Part shown: positions 1 through 7,145 of the stretch, one piece after another
Layout of the letters: each line of letters opens with the position of its first letter
Position numbering within the stretch: the stretch's first letter is position 1
Source: an uncultured Desulfobacca sp.
Lineage (GTDB): Bacteria; Desulfobacterota; Desulfobaccia; Desulfobaccales; Desulfobaccaceae
Assembly: GCA_937958145.1 (NCBI GenBank)
Contig: CALGOE010000178.1
Location: 1-9,908 of the forward strand
Length of the DNA: 9,908 nt
Reading direction: 5' to 3'
Position numbers and translations under genes: made by a program
Notes under the pieces: model-generated
The model's database searches: none
What the model was told of the DNA's origin: nothing
The model's input: the letters and a program-made list of their open reading frames with translations, nothing else

Positions 1-693
1 GTGGCGCATGAAATCAACAACCCCATGGCCATCATCCTCGGTTATACCGATATGCTCCTGGAAAAAGTCGAAGAGGGCAGTAAAGAATATAAGATACTCA
101 AGACCATCGAACGCCAGGGGAACAACTGCAAACGCATTGTCGAAAATCTGATGAGCTTTGCCCGCATGCCCGAAGGGGTGCAATATGATACCGATGTCAA
201 CCGCAACATTGAATTGGTCATGGAGGTGGTGCAAAACACCCTTTTGACCAAGAAGATTGCCTTTGAGTTGCATCTGGCTGCCAATCTGCCCCGCGTCCGG
301 GGTGATGCCGGACAATTGCAGCAGGTTTTCATGAACCTGATCACCAATGCGGTGAAGGCAATGCCGAACGGCGGGAAATTGACCATCACCAGTCGTCTGA
401 ATCAGAAAGGCGATAAGGTGGAAATTCTCATCACTGACACCGGTGAGGGTATAAAAAGGGAGCACCTCTCCAAAATATTTGATCCATTTTTTACCACCCG
501 CAAAGTGGGGGAGGGCACCGGTCTGGGCTTGTCGGTGAGTTATGCCATCGTCTCCAAGTATGGTGGCAATATCTATTGCACCAGCAAATCCAAAGAGGAA
601 TATGGCGAGGCCGAGAGCGGCTCCACTTTTACGGTGGTCTTGCCAGTCGTCTCAGCCGTGGGGGAGAGGAATGAAGCAAGAGAACAAATCTAG
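1..693 (+). CDS. Sensor histidine kinase, C-terminal catalytic part (5' partial)
   Basis: This is the transmitter half of a sensor histidine kinase, which autophosphorylates a histidine with ATP and passes the phosphate to a response regulator. The reading frame is open at base 1 and begins inside the H-box (AHEINNP, phosphorylated His at visible residue 3, bases 7-9). The first GTG is therefore almost certainly an internal valine, and the sensor region lies upstream of the window. The HATPase domain follows: N-box NLITNAVKAM (residues 112-121), G1 box DTGEG (146-150), F-box FDPFFTT (160-166) and G2 box GEGTGLGLS (170-178). All boxes are intact, so the kinase should be active. The last codons overlap the start of the receiver gene at 671, implying translational coupling and a cognate pair. 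The input signal cannot be read from what is present. Confidence 0.96.
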   Translation: MAHEINNPMAIILGYTDMLLEKVEEGSKEYKILKTIERQGNNCKRIVENLMSFARMPEGVQYDTDVNRNIELVMEVVQNTLLTKKIAFELHLAANLPRVRGDAGQLQQVFMNLITNAVKAMPNGGKLTITSRLNQKGDKVEILITDTGEGIKREHLSKIFDPFFTTRKVGEGTGLGLSVSYAIVSKYGGNIYCTSKSKEEYGEAESGSTFTVVLPVVSAVGERNEAREQI

Positions 694-1114
694 TCCCGGA
701 AAAATTCTCATCGTTGATGATGAACCCGATATGTTGGAAATGTTGGATATGATTATCACCGACAAGACCAACCATCGGGTGGTCACCACCAACAATCCCT
801 TGGAAGTGGGCGAACTGCTGGCTAAAGATAATTATAACCTGGTTATTACCGACCTGAAGATGCCGGTGATGGACGGCATGGATGTTATCGCTGCGGTCAA
901 AAGCCGGGATCCGGACATCCCGGTGGTGGTGATAACCGCCTTTGGCACCATTGAATCGGCGGAAGAGGCCGTACGCCGGGGGGCCTATGATTTCATCACC
1001 AAGCCCTTCCGGAAAGAACAGATCCTGGTAACCATTGAAAGGGCCCTGGATTGGCAGCGTCTGGTCCGGGAAAATCGGGAACTGAAGCGCTCCCGGGATC
1101 ATGCCAGTGCCTGA
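671..1114 (+). CDS. Receiver-only response regulator (first copy)
   Basis: A 147-residue protein made of one receiver (REC) domain, with no DNA-binding or enzymatic output. Conserved receiver residues are visible: acidic pair D16/D17 (IVDDEPD), phospho-acceptor D61 (ITDLKMP, bases 851-853), switch threonine T89 (VITA) and K111 (TKPF). The sequence is of the NtrC/AtoC receiver type (GTIESAEEAVRRGAYDFITK). A helical charged tail (127-143, DWQRLVRENRELKR) resembles the linker that precedes the AAA+ domain in that family, but the gene stops there. I chose ATG 671 because GGGGAG lies just upstream and the receiver begins at residue 11; a longer frame from 542 only reads the kinase gene out of frame. 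It is likely phosphorylated by the overlapping kinase. It aligns gaplessly with the second regulator (4082-4489) at 58 of 116 residues by hand count, so the two are paralogues. Confidence 0.95.
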   Translation: MKQENKSSPGKILIVDDEPDMLEMLDMIITDKTNHRVVTTNNPLEVGELLAKDNYNLVITDLKMPVMDGMDVIAAVKSRDPDIPVVVITAFGTIESAEEAVRRGAYDFITKPFRKEQILVTIERALDWQRLVRENRELKRSRDHASA

Positions 1115-1358
1115 CAGCTTAAAGGACCTCAAGGTATGGTTACCAGAGGGTCATGAGGATGCTTGTCCAACATAGATATGCCAGGTTTGATGGAGAATTG
1201 CATAAAACCCGAGAAAATCCGAAATAGTTGCCTGCCAGGTCCGACGGCTCCCTTTTGCAACCGTCTTTCTGGAACAGCCCAGGTAGGATGCGGCCGGAGT
1301 TGTCAGGGGAAGTTTATTTTTTCCGCATCATTCCAGATCAACACTGAGTGATCGGTAC
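1115..1358. other. Intergenic gap between first regulator and first dikinase-like gene
   Basis: This 244-base stretch separates two genes that look functionally paired. I see no RNA gene, no strong terminator and no convincing coding region. Two short frames exist: a 24-codon ATG frame at 1153-1227 preceded by GAGGG, and a 62-codon TTG frame at 1163-1351. Neither has a recognisable domain. An octamer, TGCCAGGT, occurs twice (1179-1186 and 1233-1240), probably by chance. A TTGTCA at 1300-1305 could be a -35 element, but no good -10 follows. The gap could carry an unrecognised promoter or leader for the next gene. Confidence 0.5.
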
Positions 1359-3944
1359 ATGTTTCCTGGAGCAATCAAAAATGCCTGGGTCAACACCATG
1401 AGCTCCCTGCGCCAGACTTGGCAGAAGCTTACCGGCGGCGCGTCGGCTGAGTCCGGCAAAAATGCCTTGGGGGAGCGGTATGCCCATTTTCAACGGCTCC
1501 TGCACGCCAATAATCAGGTCCTGGCCCTCATGGCGGATATGGAAGAGAAGCTCTCCGGGGAGTTTCTTTTTGATTTTGAATACATCCGAGCCACGGTCCA
1601 GCAGCTCCTCCAGGAAACCACGGTGTTGGTGGAAGCCCTGAATGGCTTAGGCGATCAGCGCTATCCAGAGCTTCGGGACGCCCTGTCCCAGATCAAGGCG
1701 GCCATTGACGATATTCTGGCCAAACGTCGGGAGATCCCAACCGCGCCGCTCGTATTGTTTTTCGAGAATTTGGACGCCCACAAGGTGGATATCGCCGGAG
1801 GCAAGGGGGCGAACCTGGGCGACATGATCACCCACGTCCAGGTGCCGGTTCCCAACGGCTTTGCCATTACCAGCTATGCCTATAAGATTTTTCTGGATTA
1901 CAACCAGTTGACTCAACATATCGGCGACCTGCTCAGCTCCTGGCGCATGGATGATCTGGATAGTCTGGGGCGAGTCAGCGAAGAATTGAAAGAGACCATC
2001 CATACCGCCCGCATACCGCCGGACCTGGAAACGGCTCTGCAAGATGCTTACGACAGATTGGCCGTCCAGGAAGGCCGGCGCCCGCTTTTGGCGGTCCGCT
2101 CCAGCGCCATCGGCGAGGATGTCAGTTTTACCTTCGCCGGTCAGTATGCCACCTATCTTAACGTCCCCCCCACCGAGCTGGCGGCTGCGTATAAGAAGAT
2201 CATCGCCAGCCTTTTCACCGCCCGGGCCCTTTATTACTATAAAAACAAAGGGTTCAGAGAGGAAGAGATGGCCATGGGCGTGGTCGTCATGCCCATGATC
2301 AACGCCCAGGCCAGCGGGGTGCTGTTCAGCCGTCATCCCGAGGGGGAGCCCAAAGACGCGGCCCTCATCAATGCCGTCTGGGGGTTGGGGAAATATGCGG
2401 TGGCCGGCACCATTGAACCGGACCAATATGTGGTGGCTTACCAGCCGCCGGGCCAGGTGCTGGAGCAGCACATCCCGGTCAAAAAAGTCATGCTCCGCTG
2501 TCGGCCCGACGGCGGCGTCGAAGAGGTCCCGGTTCCCGCCGAGAGACAGACCCAGCCTTGTTTACAAGAAGCCCACCTGGTGCAATTAATCCACTACGCC
2601 CAGGCCCTGGAGCGCCATTTCGGCAAGCCCCAGGACATTGAATGGGCCCTTGATGAGAACGGCAAGCTCTGGATCCTGCAATCCCGTCTGCTGAAAATAC
2701 CGGTGAAAGAGCCGGCTCGACCCCGTCCCCGGTTGGTGAGTGGCCATCGCATCCTGTTGGATCAGGGGGCCGTGGCCTTTCGGGGGGTTGGGGCCGGACC
2801 GGTGGTCCTGGTGCGCCGGGAGGAAGATCTCAAGGATTTTCCACCGGGAGGGGTCCTGGTGGCCCGGCATACCTCCCCCAACTTTGTCACGGTTATGCAC
2901 CAGACGGCAGCCATTGTCACCGATTCGGGCAGTCCCACCGGCCACATGGCCTTGCTGGCCCGGGAATTCCGGGTTCCCACTATCCTCAATACCGGTGTTG
3001 CCACCCAGGTTTTAAAACCCGGCATGACCGTCACCGTTGACGCTGAATACCGCAATGTTTACGAAGGGTTGGTGCCCGAACTATTGAGCCGCCAGGAAAT
3101 CGCCGCCGACGATCTGGCCGACACCCCCGTATTCCGGACGTTAAAAAACGTTCTGCAAAAGATCGTCCCCCTGAATCTCCTGGATCCCAAAGCCCCCGAT
3201 TTTCAGGCCGCCCACTGCCGCACGATCCACGATATCGTGCGTTTTGCCCACGAATACTCCATGCGGGAAATGTTTCGCCTCCGGGAGCATGGCCTCAGCG
3301 GGAATGCCGTCCTGTTGGACTCGGAGCTGCCTTTCAAGGTGTACATGGTGGATCTGGGCGGGGGCTTGGAGCGGGTGACCAAGCAAAAGGCCAAGCCGGA
3401 GCAGATCCGCTCCCTGCCCTTCAAGGCTTTTTGGGAGGGAGTGGCCGCCATGCGCTGGCCCCAGGCCAAACCCCAAAACGTCCAGAGCATTAGCTCCGTC
3501 TTTGTCAAGACCGAAGAACAGATTGCCCAGGGTGAGAATCCATATCGGGATGAGAGCTATGTCCTGCTGTCCCAGAATTATATGAATTTCAGCATCCATC
3601 TGGGGTATCATTTTTCCAATGTCGAGGCCTATGTCAGCGACCAGGTTAATGACAACTACCTGACCTTTCATTTTCACGGCGGCGGTTCCACCCCGGAGCG
3701 GCGGGAGCGGCGGGTCCGCCTCATCGAGGCCATTATTGACCGGATCGATCTCCAGCACCAACGTCACGGCGACATCATCGAAGCCAGATTGGCCAAATAT
3801 CCGGCCCCGGAGATGCTCCGACGCCTCACCATTATGGGGAAATTGACCTCCTATACCAAACAGTTGGACATGGTCCTGTTTTCCGAGGGGATCGTTGATT
3901 GGTATATCAAGGATTTTCTCCGGGAGCATGTTGAGCGCCGCTGA
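1359..3944 (+). CDS. PEP synthase/PPDK-like protein with novel C-terminal domain (first copy)
   Basis: An 861-residue cytoplasmic protein related to pyruvate,water dikinase and pyruvate,phosphate dikinase. In order: a helical N-terminal region (about 35-125) shared with its paralogue; a PPDK_N ATP-grasp domain (about 130-450) with GGKGANLG (147-154), VRSS (246-249), D426/E428 (QDIEW) and Q441 (ILQSR), matching the catalytic D/E/Q of PPDK; a mobile phosphohistidine domain (about 465-575) with SPTGH, His529 at bases 2943-2945; then about 270 residues where PEP synthase has its TIM barrel. That tail lacks recognisable barrel motifs and instead carries HDIVRFAH (624-631), VDLGGG (664-669) and NYMNFSIHLGYHF (740-752). 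ATP-driven histidine phosphorylation is likely; the final acceptor is unknown, so it should not be called PEP synthase. No strong ribosome site precedes ATG 1359. ATG 1398 (residue 14) would match the paralogue's N-terminal length better. It follows the first receiver gene. Confidence 0.9.
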   Translation: MFPGAIKNAWVNTMSSLRQTWQKLTGGASAESGKNALGERYAHFQRLLHANNQVLALMADMEEKLSGEFLFDFEYIRATVQQLLQETTVLVEALNGLGDQRYPELRDALSQIKAAIDDILAKRREIPTAPLVLFFENLDAHKVDIAGGKGANLGDMITHVQVPVPNGFAITSYAYKIFLDYNQLTQHIGDLLSSWRMDDLDSLGRVSEELKETIHTARIPPDLETALQDAYDRLAVQEGRRPLLAVRSSAIGEDVSFTFAGQYATYLNVPPTELAAAYKKIIASLFTARALYYYKNKGFREEEMAMGVVVMPMINAQASGVLFSRHPEGEPKDAALINAVWGLGKYAVAGTIEPDQYVVAYQPPGQVLEQHIPVKKVMLRCRPDGGVEEVPVPAERQTQPCLQEAHLVQLIHYAQALERHFGKPQDIEWALDENGKLWILQSRLLKIPVKEPARPRPRLVSGHRILLDQGAVAFRGVGAGPVVLVRREEDLKDFPPGGVLVARHTSPNFVTVMHQTAAIVTDSGSPTGHMALLAREFRVPTILNTGVATQVLKPGMTVTVDAEYRNVYEGLVPELLSRQEIAADDLADTPVFRTLKNVLQKIVPLNLLDPKAPDFQAAHCRTIHDIVRFAHEYSMREMFRLREHGLSGNAVLLDSELPFKVYMVDLGGGLERVTKQKAKPEQIRSLPFKAFWEGVAAMRWPQAKPQNVQSISSVFVKTEEQIAQGENPYRDESYVLLSQNYMNFSIHLGYHFSNVEAYVSDQVNDNYLTFHFHGGGSTPERRERRVRLIEAIIDRIDLQHQRHGDIIEARLAKYPAPEMLRRLTIMGKLTSYTKQLDMVLFSEGIVDWYIKDFLREHVERR

Positions 3945-3989
3945 TTCCCCAACCCCACCGGGTTCCCGTCGCTCTGCCGCGCCGGGGAA
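3945..3989 (+). repeat. Nested inverted repeat after first dikinase-like gene
   Basis: Immediately after the stop codon, AACCC (3951-3955) can pair with GGGTT (3960-3964) around a CACC loop. An outer TTCCCC (3945-3950) can pair with GGGGAA (3984-3989). No T-run follows, so this is not a standard intrinsic terminator. It may be an attenuator or RNA-stability structure, or chance in GC-rich sequence. Confidence 0.3.
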
Positions 3990-4005
3990 ACTTGCGGCCG
4001 GGCCC

Positions 4006-4034
4006 TTGCCAAACGGATTGAGGCATAATAGTAT
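4006..4034 (+). promoter_or_regulatory. Candidate sigma-70-type promoter before second regulator
   Basis: TTGCCA (4006-4011, five of six matches to TTGACA) is separated by exactly 17 bases from TAGTAT (4029-4034, four of six matches to TATAAT). The flank is locally AT-rich, unlike the surrounding sequence. It lies 47 bases before the ATG of the second receiver gene and would let the second regulator-dikinase module be transcribed on its own. This is prediction from consensus only. Confidence 0.45.
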
Positions 4035-4081
4035 AAAAACTCGCTAAACCGATGTCTGTCCACAGACCAGGAGTGTGACAT

Positions 4082-4489
4082 ATGCCTGCTACCATAATCA
4101 TTGTCGATGATGAACCGGATCTGCTGGACCTGTTGAAAATGATTCTCACCGAAAAAACCGATTATCACGTCCTGACTACCACCGATCCCTATGAGGCCCT
4201 GGCCTGGTGCCGGGATCAGTCAGCCGATGTGTTGATCAGTGATCTCCGCATGCCCCAATTGGAGGGGATTGAACTCCTCAAGCTGCTGAAAGGCCAGGAT
4301 GCCGGTATTCCTTTTATTATTATGACGGCTTACGGGACCATCGAATCGGCCGTGGAGGCCATGCGTCAGGGGGCCTTTGATTATATAACGAAACCCTTCC
4401 GCAAAGAACAAATCATCATGACCATCAGAAAGGCCTTGGCCAAACGCCAGGAATTACTGACGCAACAAGAAAACACCGATAACGGTTAG
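4082..4489 (+). CDS. Receiver-only response regulator (second copy)
   Basis: A 135-residue single receiver domain without an output domain. Key residues are D9/D10 (IVDDEPD), phospho-acceptor D54 (ISDLRMP, bases 4241-4243), T82 (IMTA) and K104 (TKPF), so phosphorylation competence is expected. After the receiver only a short polar tail remains (about 120-135, rich in Q, E and N). The start is well supported: AGGAG at 4069-4073 lies 8 bases before ATG 4082. It is a paralogue of the regulator at 671-1114, with near-identical stretches such as KPFRKEQI and GTIESA. No histidine kinase adjoins it, so it may share the kinase at the window's left edge or be driven by a distant one. The next gene begins 9 bases after its stop, so the two are almost certainly co-transcribed and probably work together. 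Confidence 0.95.
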   Translation: MPATIIIVDDEPDLLDLLKMILTEKTDYHVLTTTDPYEALAWCRDQSADVLISDLRMPQLEGIELLKLLKGQDAGIPFIIMTAYGTIESAVEAMRQGAFDYITKPFRKEQIIMTIRKALAKRQELLTQQENTDNG

Positions 4490-4501
4490 GGGTTGGCCTT
4501 G
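4488..4501 (+). promoter_or_regulatory. Ribosome binding site deciding a TTG start
   Basis: AGGGG (4488-4492) overlaps the end of the second regulator gene. It lies 6 bases before TTG 4499 but directly abuts TTG 4493, which is too close for initiation. No ATG or GTG exists in frame near this point. TTG 4499 is therefore the better start, making the protein 870 rather than 872 residues. Confidence 0.6.
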
Positions 4502-7111
4502 GGTGTCCTGGATTGGTTCAGACGGAAAAACCGCACCGCCAGCGCCGGTGGGATGGCGGTTTTTCAGAAAAAATACGAGAGTTTTAAACGCCTCCTGGAT
4601 GCCAACAACGACACCTTGGAGCTGATGGCCCGCCTGGAGGCCGTGGCCGAGGGTGATTTTGTCTTCGATATACAGTTCATCCGCTCCCGCAGCCAGGCCA
4701 TTCTTGACAAAGTGGCCACTATTGTCGAGGAGCTCAACATTCTGGGCGATAATCGCTACCAGGCCCTGGGGAACCTTTATGACAGTCTGCGGGAAAAGAT
4801 AACTCAGGAGATTGCCACCCCCCTGGCCACCGAGAGCGTCCCTTTGGTTATGCCCCTGTCCCAGGTAGACCGACGCCATCTGTTGCAGGTCGGCGGGAAA
4901 AATGCCAATCTGGGGGAGCTCAAGAACCGCCTGCATCTGCCGACCCCGGAGGGTTTTGTTCTGACCAACGCCGCCTTCCGGCTGGTTATGCGGGAAAACC
5001 ACCTGACGGAAAAAATCCGGATTTTTCTGGACGGGCTCAATCCTGATAATTTAGAGGCCCTGGGGACGCAAAGTCGGGAACTGCAGGAAGCCATCCGCCA
5101 GGCCACCATCCCGCCCGCGTTGCAGGCGGAGGTCCTTAAACACTACCAGGCCCTCTCGGCCCAGTTAGGTTCTCAGCCCGCCCTGGCCCTGCGCAGCAGC
5201 GGTATCTACGAAGACCAGGAATATTCCTTTGCCGGCCTCTTCCTGACCCGCTTGAACGTGCCGTTTGCCGACTTTTTCCCCGCTTATCTGGAGGTGTTGG
5301 CCAGCCAGTTCAACCGCCGCGCCCTGGTATACCTCTGCCAGAAACGGTTGGCACATCGGGAGCAGGCCATGAGTGTCGGGTGTCTGGCCATGGTCCCGGC
5401 GGTGGCCAGCGGGGTCTTGTTTACCACCGATCCCATGGGCCAACGTCAGGACGTCATGTTGGTGGACGCGGCCTGGGGGCTGGGGCCGGCCGTGGTGGAC
5501 GGGACCGTGACCCCGGACCACTTCGTCCTGAGCAAAAAGCCGCCCATCACCCTCCTGGAACAACAGATCAATGACAAGCCGGTATTCCTGCAAGGGCAGA
5601 AATCGCAGATGGGCCTGGCCACCTCCGCGGTGCCGGCCGAGCAGCGCCGCCAGCCCGCTCTGACCCCGGAGCAACTTCTGACGCTGGGACGCTATGGTCT
5701 GCGTTTGGAGGAATATTTCGGAGAACCATTGGACATCGAGTTTGCCGTCGACCCCCAGGGCCGGCTTCTCATCATGCAGGCCCGACCGCTGCTGGTAGAG
5801 GCCCCGACGCCGACTGAAAAACGTCCTGCTGCGGTAGGGGAACGGGAGCAGCTCCTGCTGGATGGAGGGACAGTGGCCTGTTTCGGCGTGGCGGCCGGAC
5901 CGGTCTACCTGATCCAAAAAGACCAGGATCTGGCCAACTTCCCCGAGGGCGCCATCCTGGTGGCCCGGCATACCAGCGCCCGTTATGGCATGGTGCTGCA
6001 CAGAGCGCGAGGCATGGTCATTGATATCGGCAGCGCCACTTCCCATCTGGCGATTCTGGCCCGGGAATATAAAGTTCCGGCCCTGGTGGATACCGGCGTG
6101 GCCACCGAAGTCTTGCAACCGGGCCAGGTGATAACCGTGGACGCCACCCACATGCGGGTTTACGCCGGCGAGGTGCACGAACTTTTGGACCAGGCTCATA
6201 AAAGATCGCCGTCGCCGATAATTTCCAGTCCCATCTATGCCAAGCTGCGACGGGTCCTGCGCTGGATTACCCCCCTCAATCTGGTGGACCCCAAATTAAG
6301 CGATCTGACCCCTGAGAATTGTAAGACCCTCCATGACATTACCCGTTTCGCGCACCAGATGGGTATCAAAGAGATGTTTGATCTGGCGGAAAAGGCCGGC
6401 CAGCGGGATGACATCCATTCCGTGAAATTAAAGACGACCATTCCCTTTAACCTCCATATCATTGATCTGGGCGGCGGCATCGAGGCCGGTCGGCGGGCCA
6501 AGTTCGTGCCACCGGAGGCCATTTCCTCCATTCCCATGCGGGCCTTGTGGAAGGGTATCAGCCATCCGGACATTTCCTGGGCCGGGCCCATCCCCATTGA
6601 TGTGAAAGGGTTGTATGCCGTGGTCTCCCGGTCCCTGACCGCTTCTTCGGACCACTCCGACTTCTGGTCCCGCACCTTTGCCATCATCTCCTTTAATTAC
6701 CTGAACTATAGCTCCCGCCTGGGTTATCATTTTGCCACTATTGACGCCTATGTCAGCGACATCCGCAACGACAATTACATCACCTTCCGGTTTAAGGGGG
6801 GCGCGGCCGACGAGGTGCGCCGGGGCCGCCGGGTCCGTTTCCTGGGTGCAGTCCTGGAAAAACTGGATTTTGATGTGGAGGTGACCGGTGACCTGGTGGT
6901 GGGCCGCCTCTGGAAATATCCCCGGGAATTGATGGAAGAAAAACTGGATATGCTGGGGCGCCTCATGGGTTGCGCCCGCCAGCGGGATATGCTGATGGCT
7001 GACGACGCCATTGTCGATTGGTACACCGAAGCCTTCCTGGCCGGGAATTACCGTTTTGAGGGGAGCCCCAGCCTCACCACTGCCCCGCCAGACCAGCCTG
7101 CTCATTCCTAG
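4499..7111 (+). CDS. PEP synthase/PPDK-like protein with novel C-terminal domain (second copy)
   Basis: An 870-residue paralogue (numbering from TTG 4499) with the same domain order as the protein at 1359-3944. A helical N-terminal region (about 20-105) carries the shared LLDANN and LNILGDNRY patterns. The ATP-grasp domain has GGKNANLGE (132-140), LRSS (231-234), D412/E414 (LDIEF) and Q427 (IMQARP). The phosphohistidine domain has SATSH with His516 (bases 6044-6046). The C-terminal domain (about 578-850) repeats the unusual motifs HDITRFAH, IDLGGG (655-660) and LGYHF (741-745), then DAYVSD (749-754). Over the 111-residue mobile domain the copies share 60 residues by hand count, without gaps. 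The last 20 residues are proline/serine-rich and absent from copy one. Catalytic residues for histidine autophosphorylation are present; no PEP/pyruvate TIM barrel is recognisable, so substrate and product are unknown. It is probably co-transcribed with the regulator ending at 4489. Confidence 0.9.
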   Translation: MGVLDWFRRKNRTASAGGMAVFQKKYESFKRLLDANNDTLELMARLEAVAEGDFVFDIQFIRSRSQAILDKVATIVEELNILGDNRYQALGNLYDSLREKITQEIATPLATESVPLVMPLSQVDRRHLLQVGGKNANLGELKNRLHLPTPEGFVLTNAAFRLVMRENHLTEKIRIFLDGLNPDNLEALGTQSRELQEAIRQATIPPALQAEVLKHYQALSAQLGSQPALALRSSGIYEDQEYSFAGLFLTRLNVPFADFFPAYLEVLASQFNRRALVYLCQKRLAHREQAMSVGCLAMVPAVASGVLFTTDPMGQRQDVMLVDAAWGLGPAVVDGTVTPDHFVLSKKPPITLLEQQINDKPVFLQGQKSQMGLATSAVPAEQRRQPALTPEQLLTLGRYGLRLEEYFGEPLDIEFAVDPQGRLLIMQARPLLVEAPTPTEKRPAAVGEREQLLLDGGTVACFGVAAGPVYLIQKDQDLANFPEGAILVARHTSARYGMVLHRARGMVIDIGSATSHLAILAREYKVPALVDTGVATEVLQPGQVITVDATHMRVYAGEVHELLDQAHKRSPSPIISSPIYAKLRRVLRWITPLNLVDPKLSDLTPENCKTLHDITRFAHQMGIKEMFDLAEKAGQRDDIHSVKLKTTIPFNLHIIDLGGGIEAGRRAKFVPPEAISSIPMRALWKGISHPDISWAGPIPIDVKGLYAVVSRSLTASSDHSDFWSRTFAIISFNYLNYSSRLGYHFATIDAYVSDIRNDNYITFRFKGGAADEVRRGRRVRFLGAVLEKLDFDVEVTGDLVVGRLWKYPRELMEEKLDMLGRLMGCARQRDMLMADDAIVDWYTEAFLAGNYRFEGSPSLTTAPPDQPAHS

Positions 7112-7145
7112 CCCCCGCCCCACCCCAGCCGGCAGAGCCTGAATT

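Noticed and set aside
542..670. Longer start for the first receiver gene
   Set aside because: These codons read the kinase C-terminus out of frame; the sequence is low-complexity Pro/Ser/Arg with no homology pattern, whereas ATG 671 has a ribosome site and leads straight into the receiver fold.
1153..1227. 24-codon ATG frame preceded by GAGGG
   Set aside because: It has a plausible ribosome site but is very short, has no family resemblance I can support and no paralogous counterpart before the second module.
1246..1260. Sigma-54-like element (GG ... TTGCA) upstream of the first dikinase-like gene
   Set aside because: The GG-to-GC spacing is 9 rather than the required 10 bases and the -24 half is CGGC, so the match fails on spacing.
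1163..1351. 62-codon TTG-start frame in the gap after the first receiver
   Set aside because: Rare start, no clear ribosome site, no recognisable domain; it probably exists by chance.
1359..3944. Calling the enzyme phosphoenolpyruvate synthase (ppsA)
   Set aside because: The ATP-grasp and phosphohistidine domains fit, but the PEP/pyruvate-binding barrel is not recognisable, so the specific reaction is unsupported. The same applies to 4499-7111.
5165..6199. Long open frame of 344 codons on the minus strand inside the second dikinase-like gene
   Set aside because: It lies wholly antisense to a well-supported enzyme gene, its translation shows no domain, and similar antisense frames (1647-2471, 3141-3929, 6428-7180) recur wherever the GC-rich genes are, as expected from codon bias.
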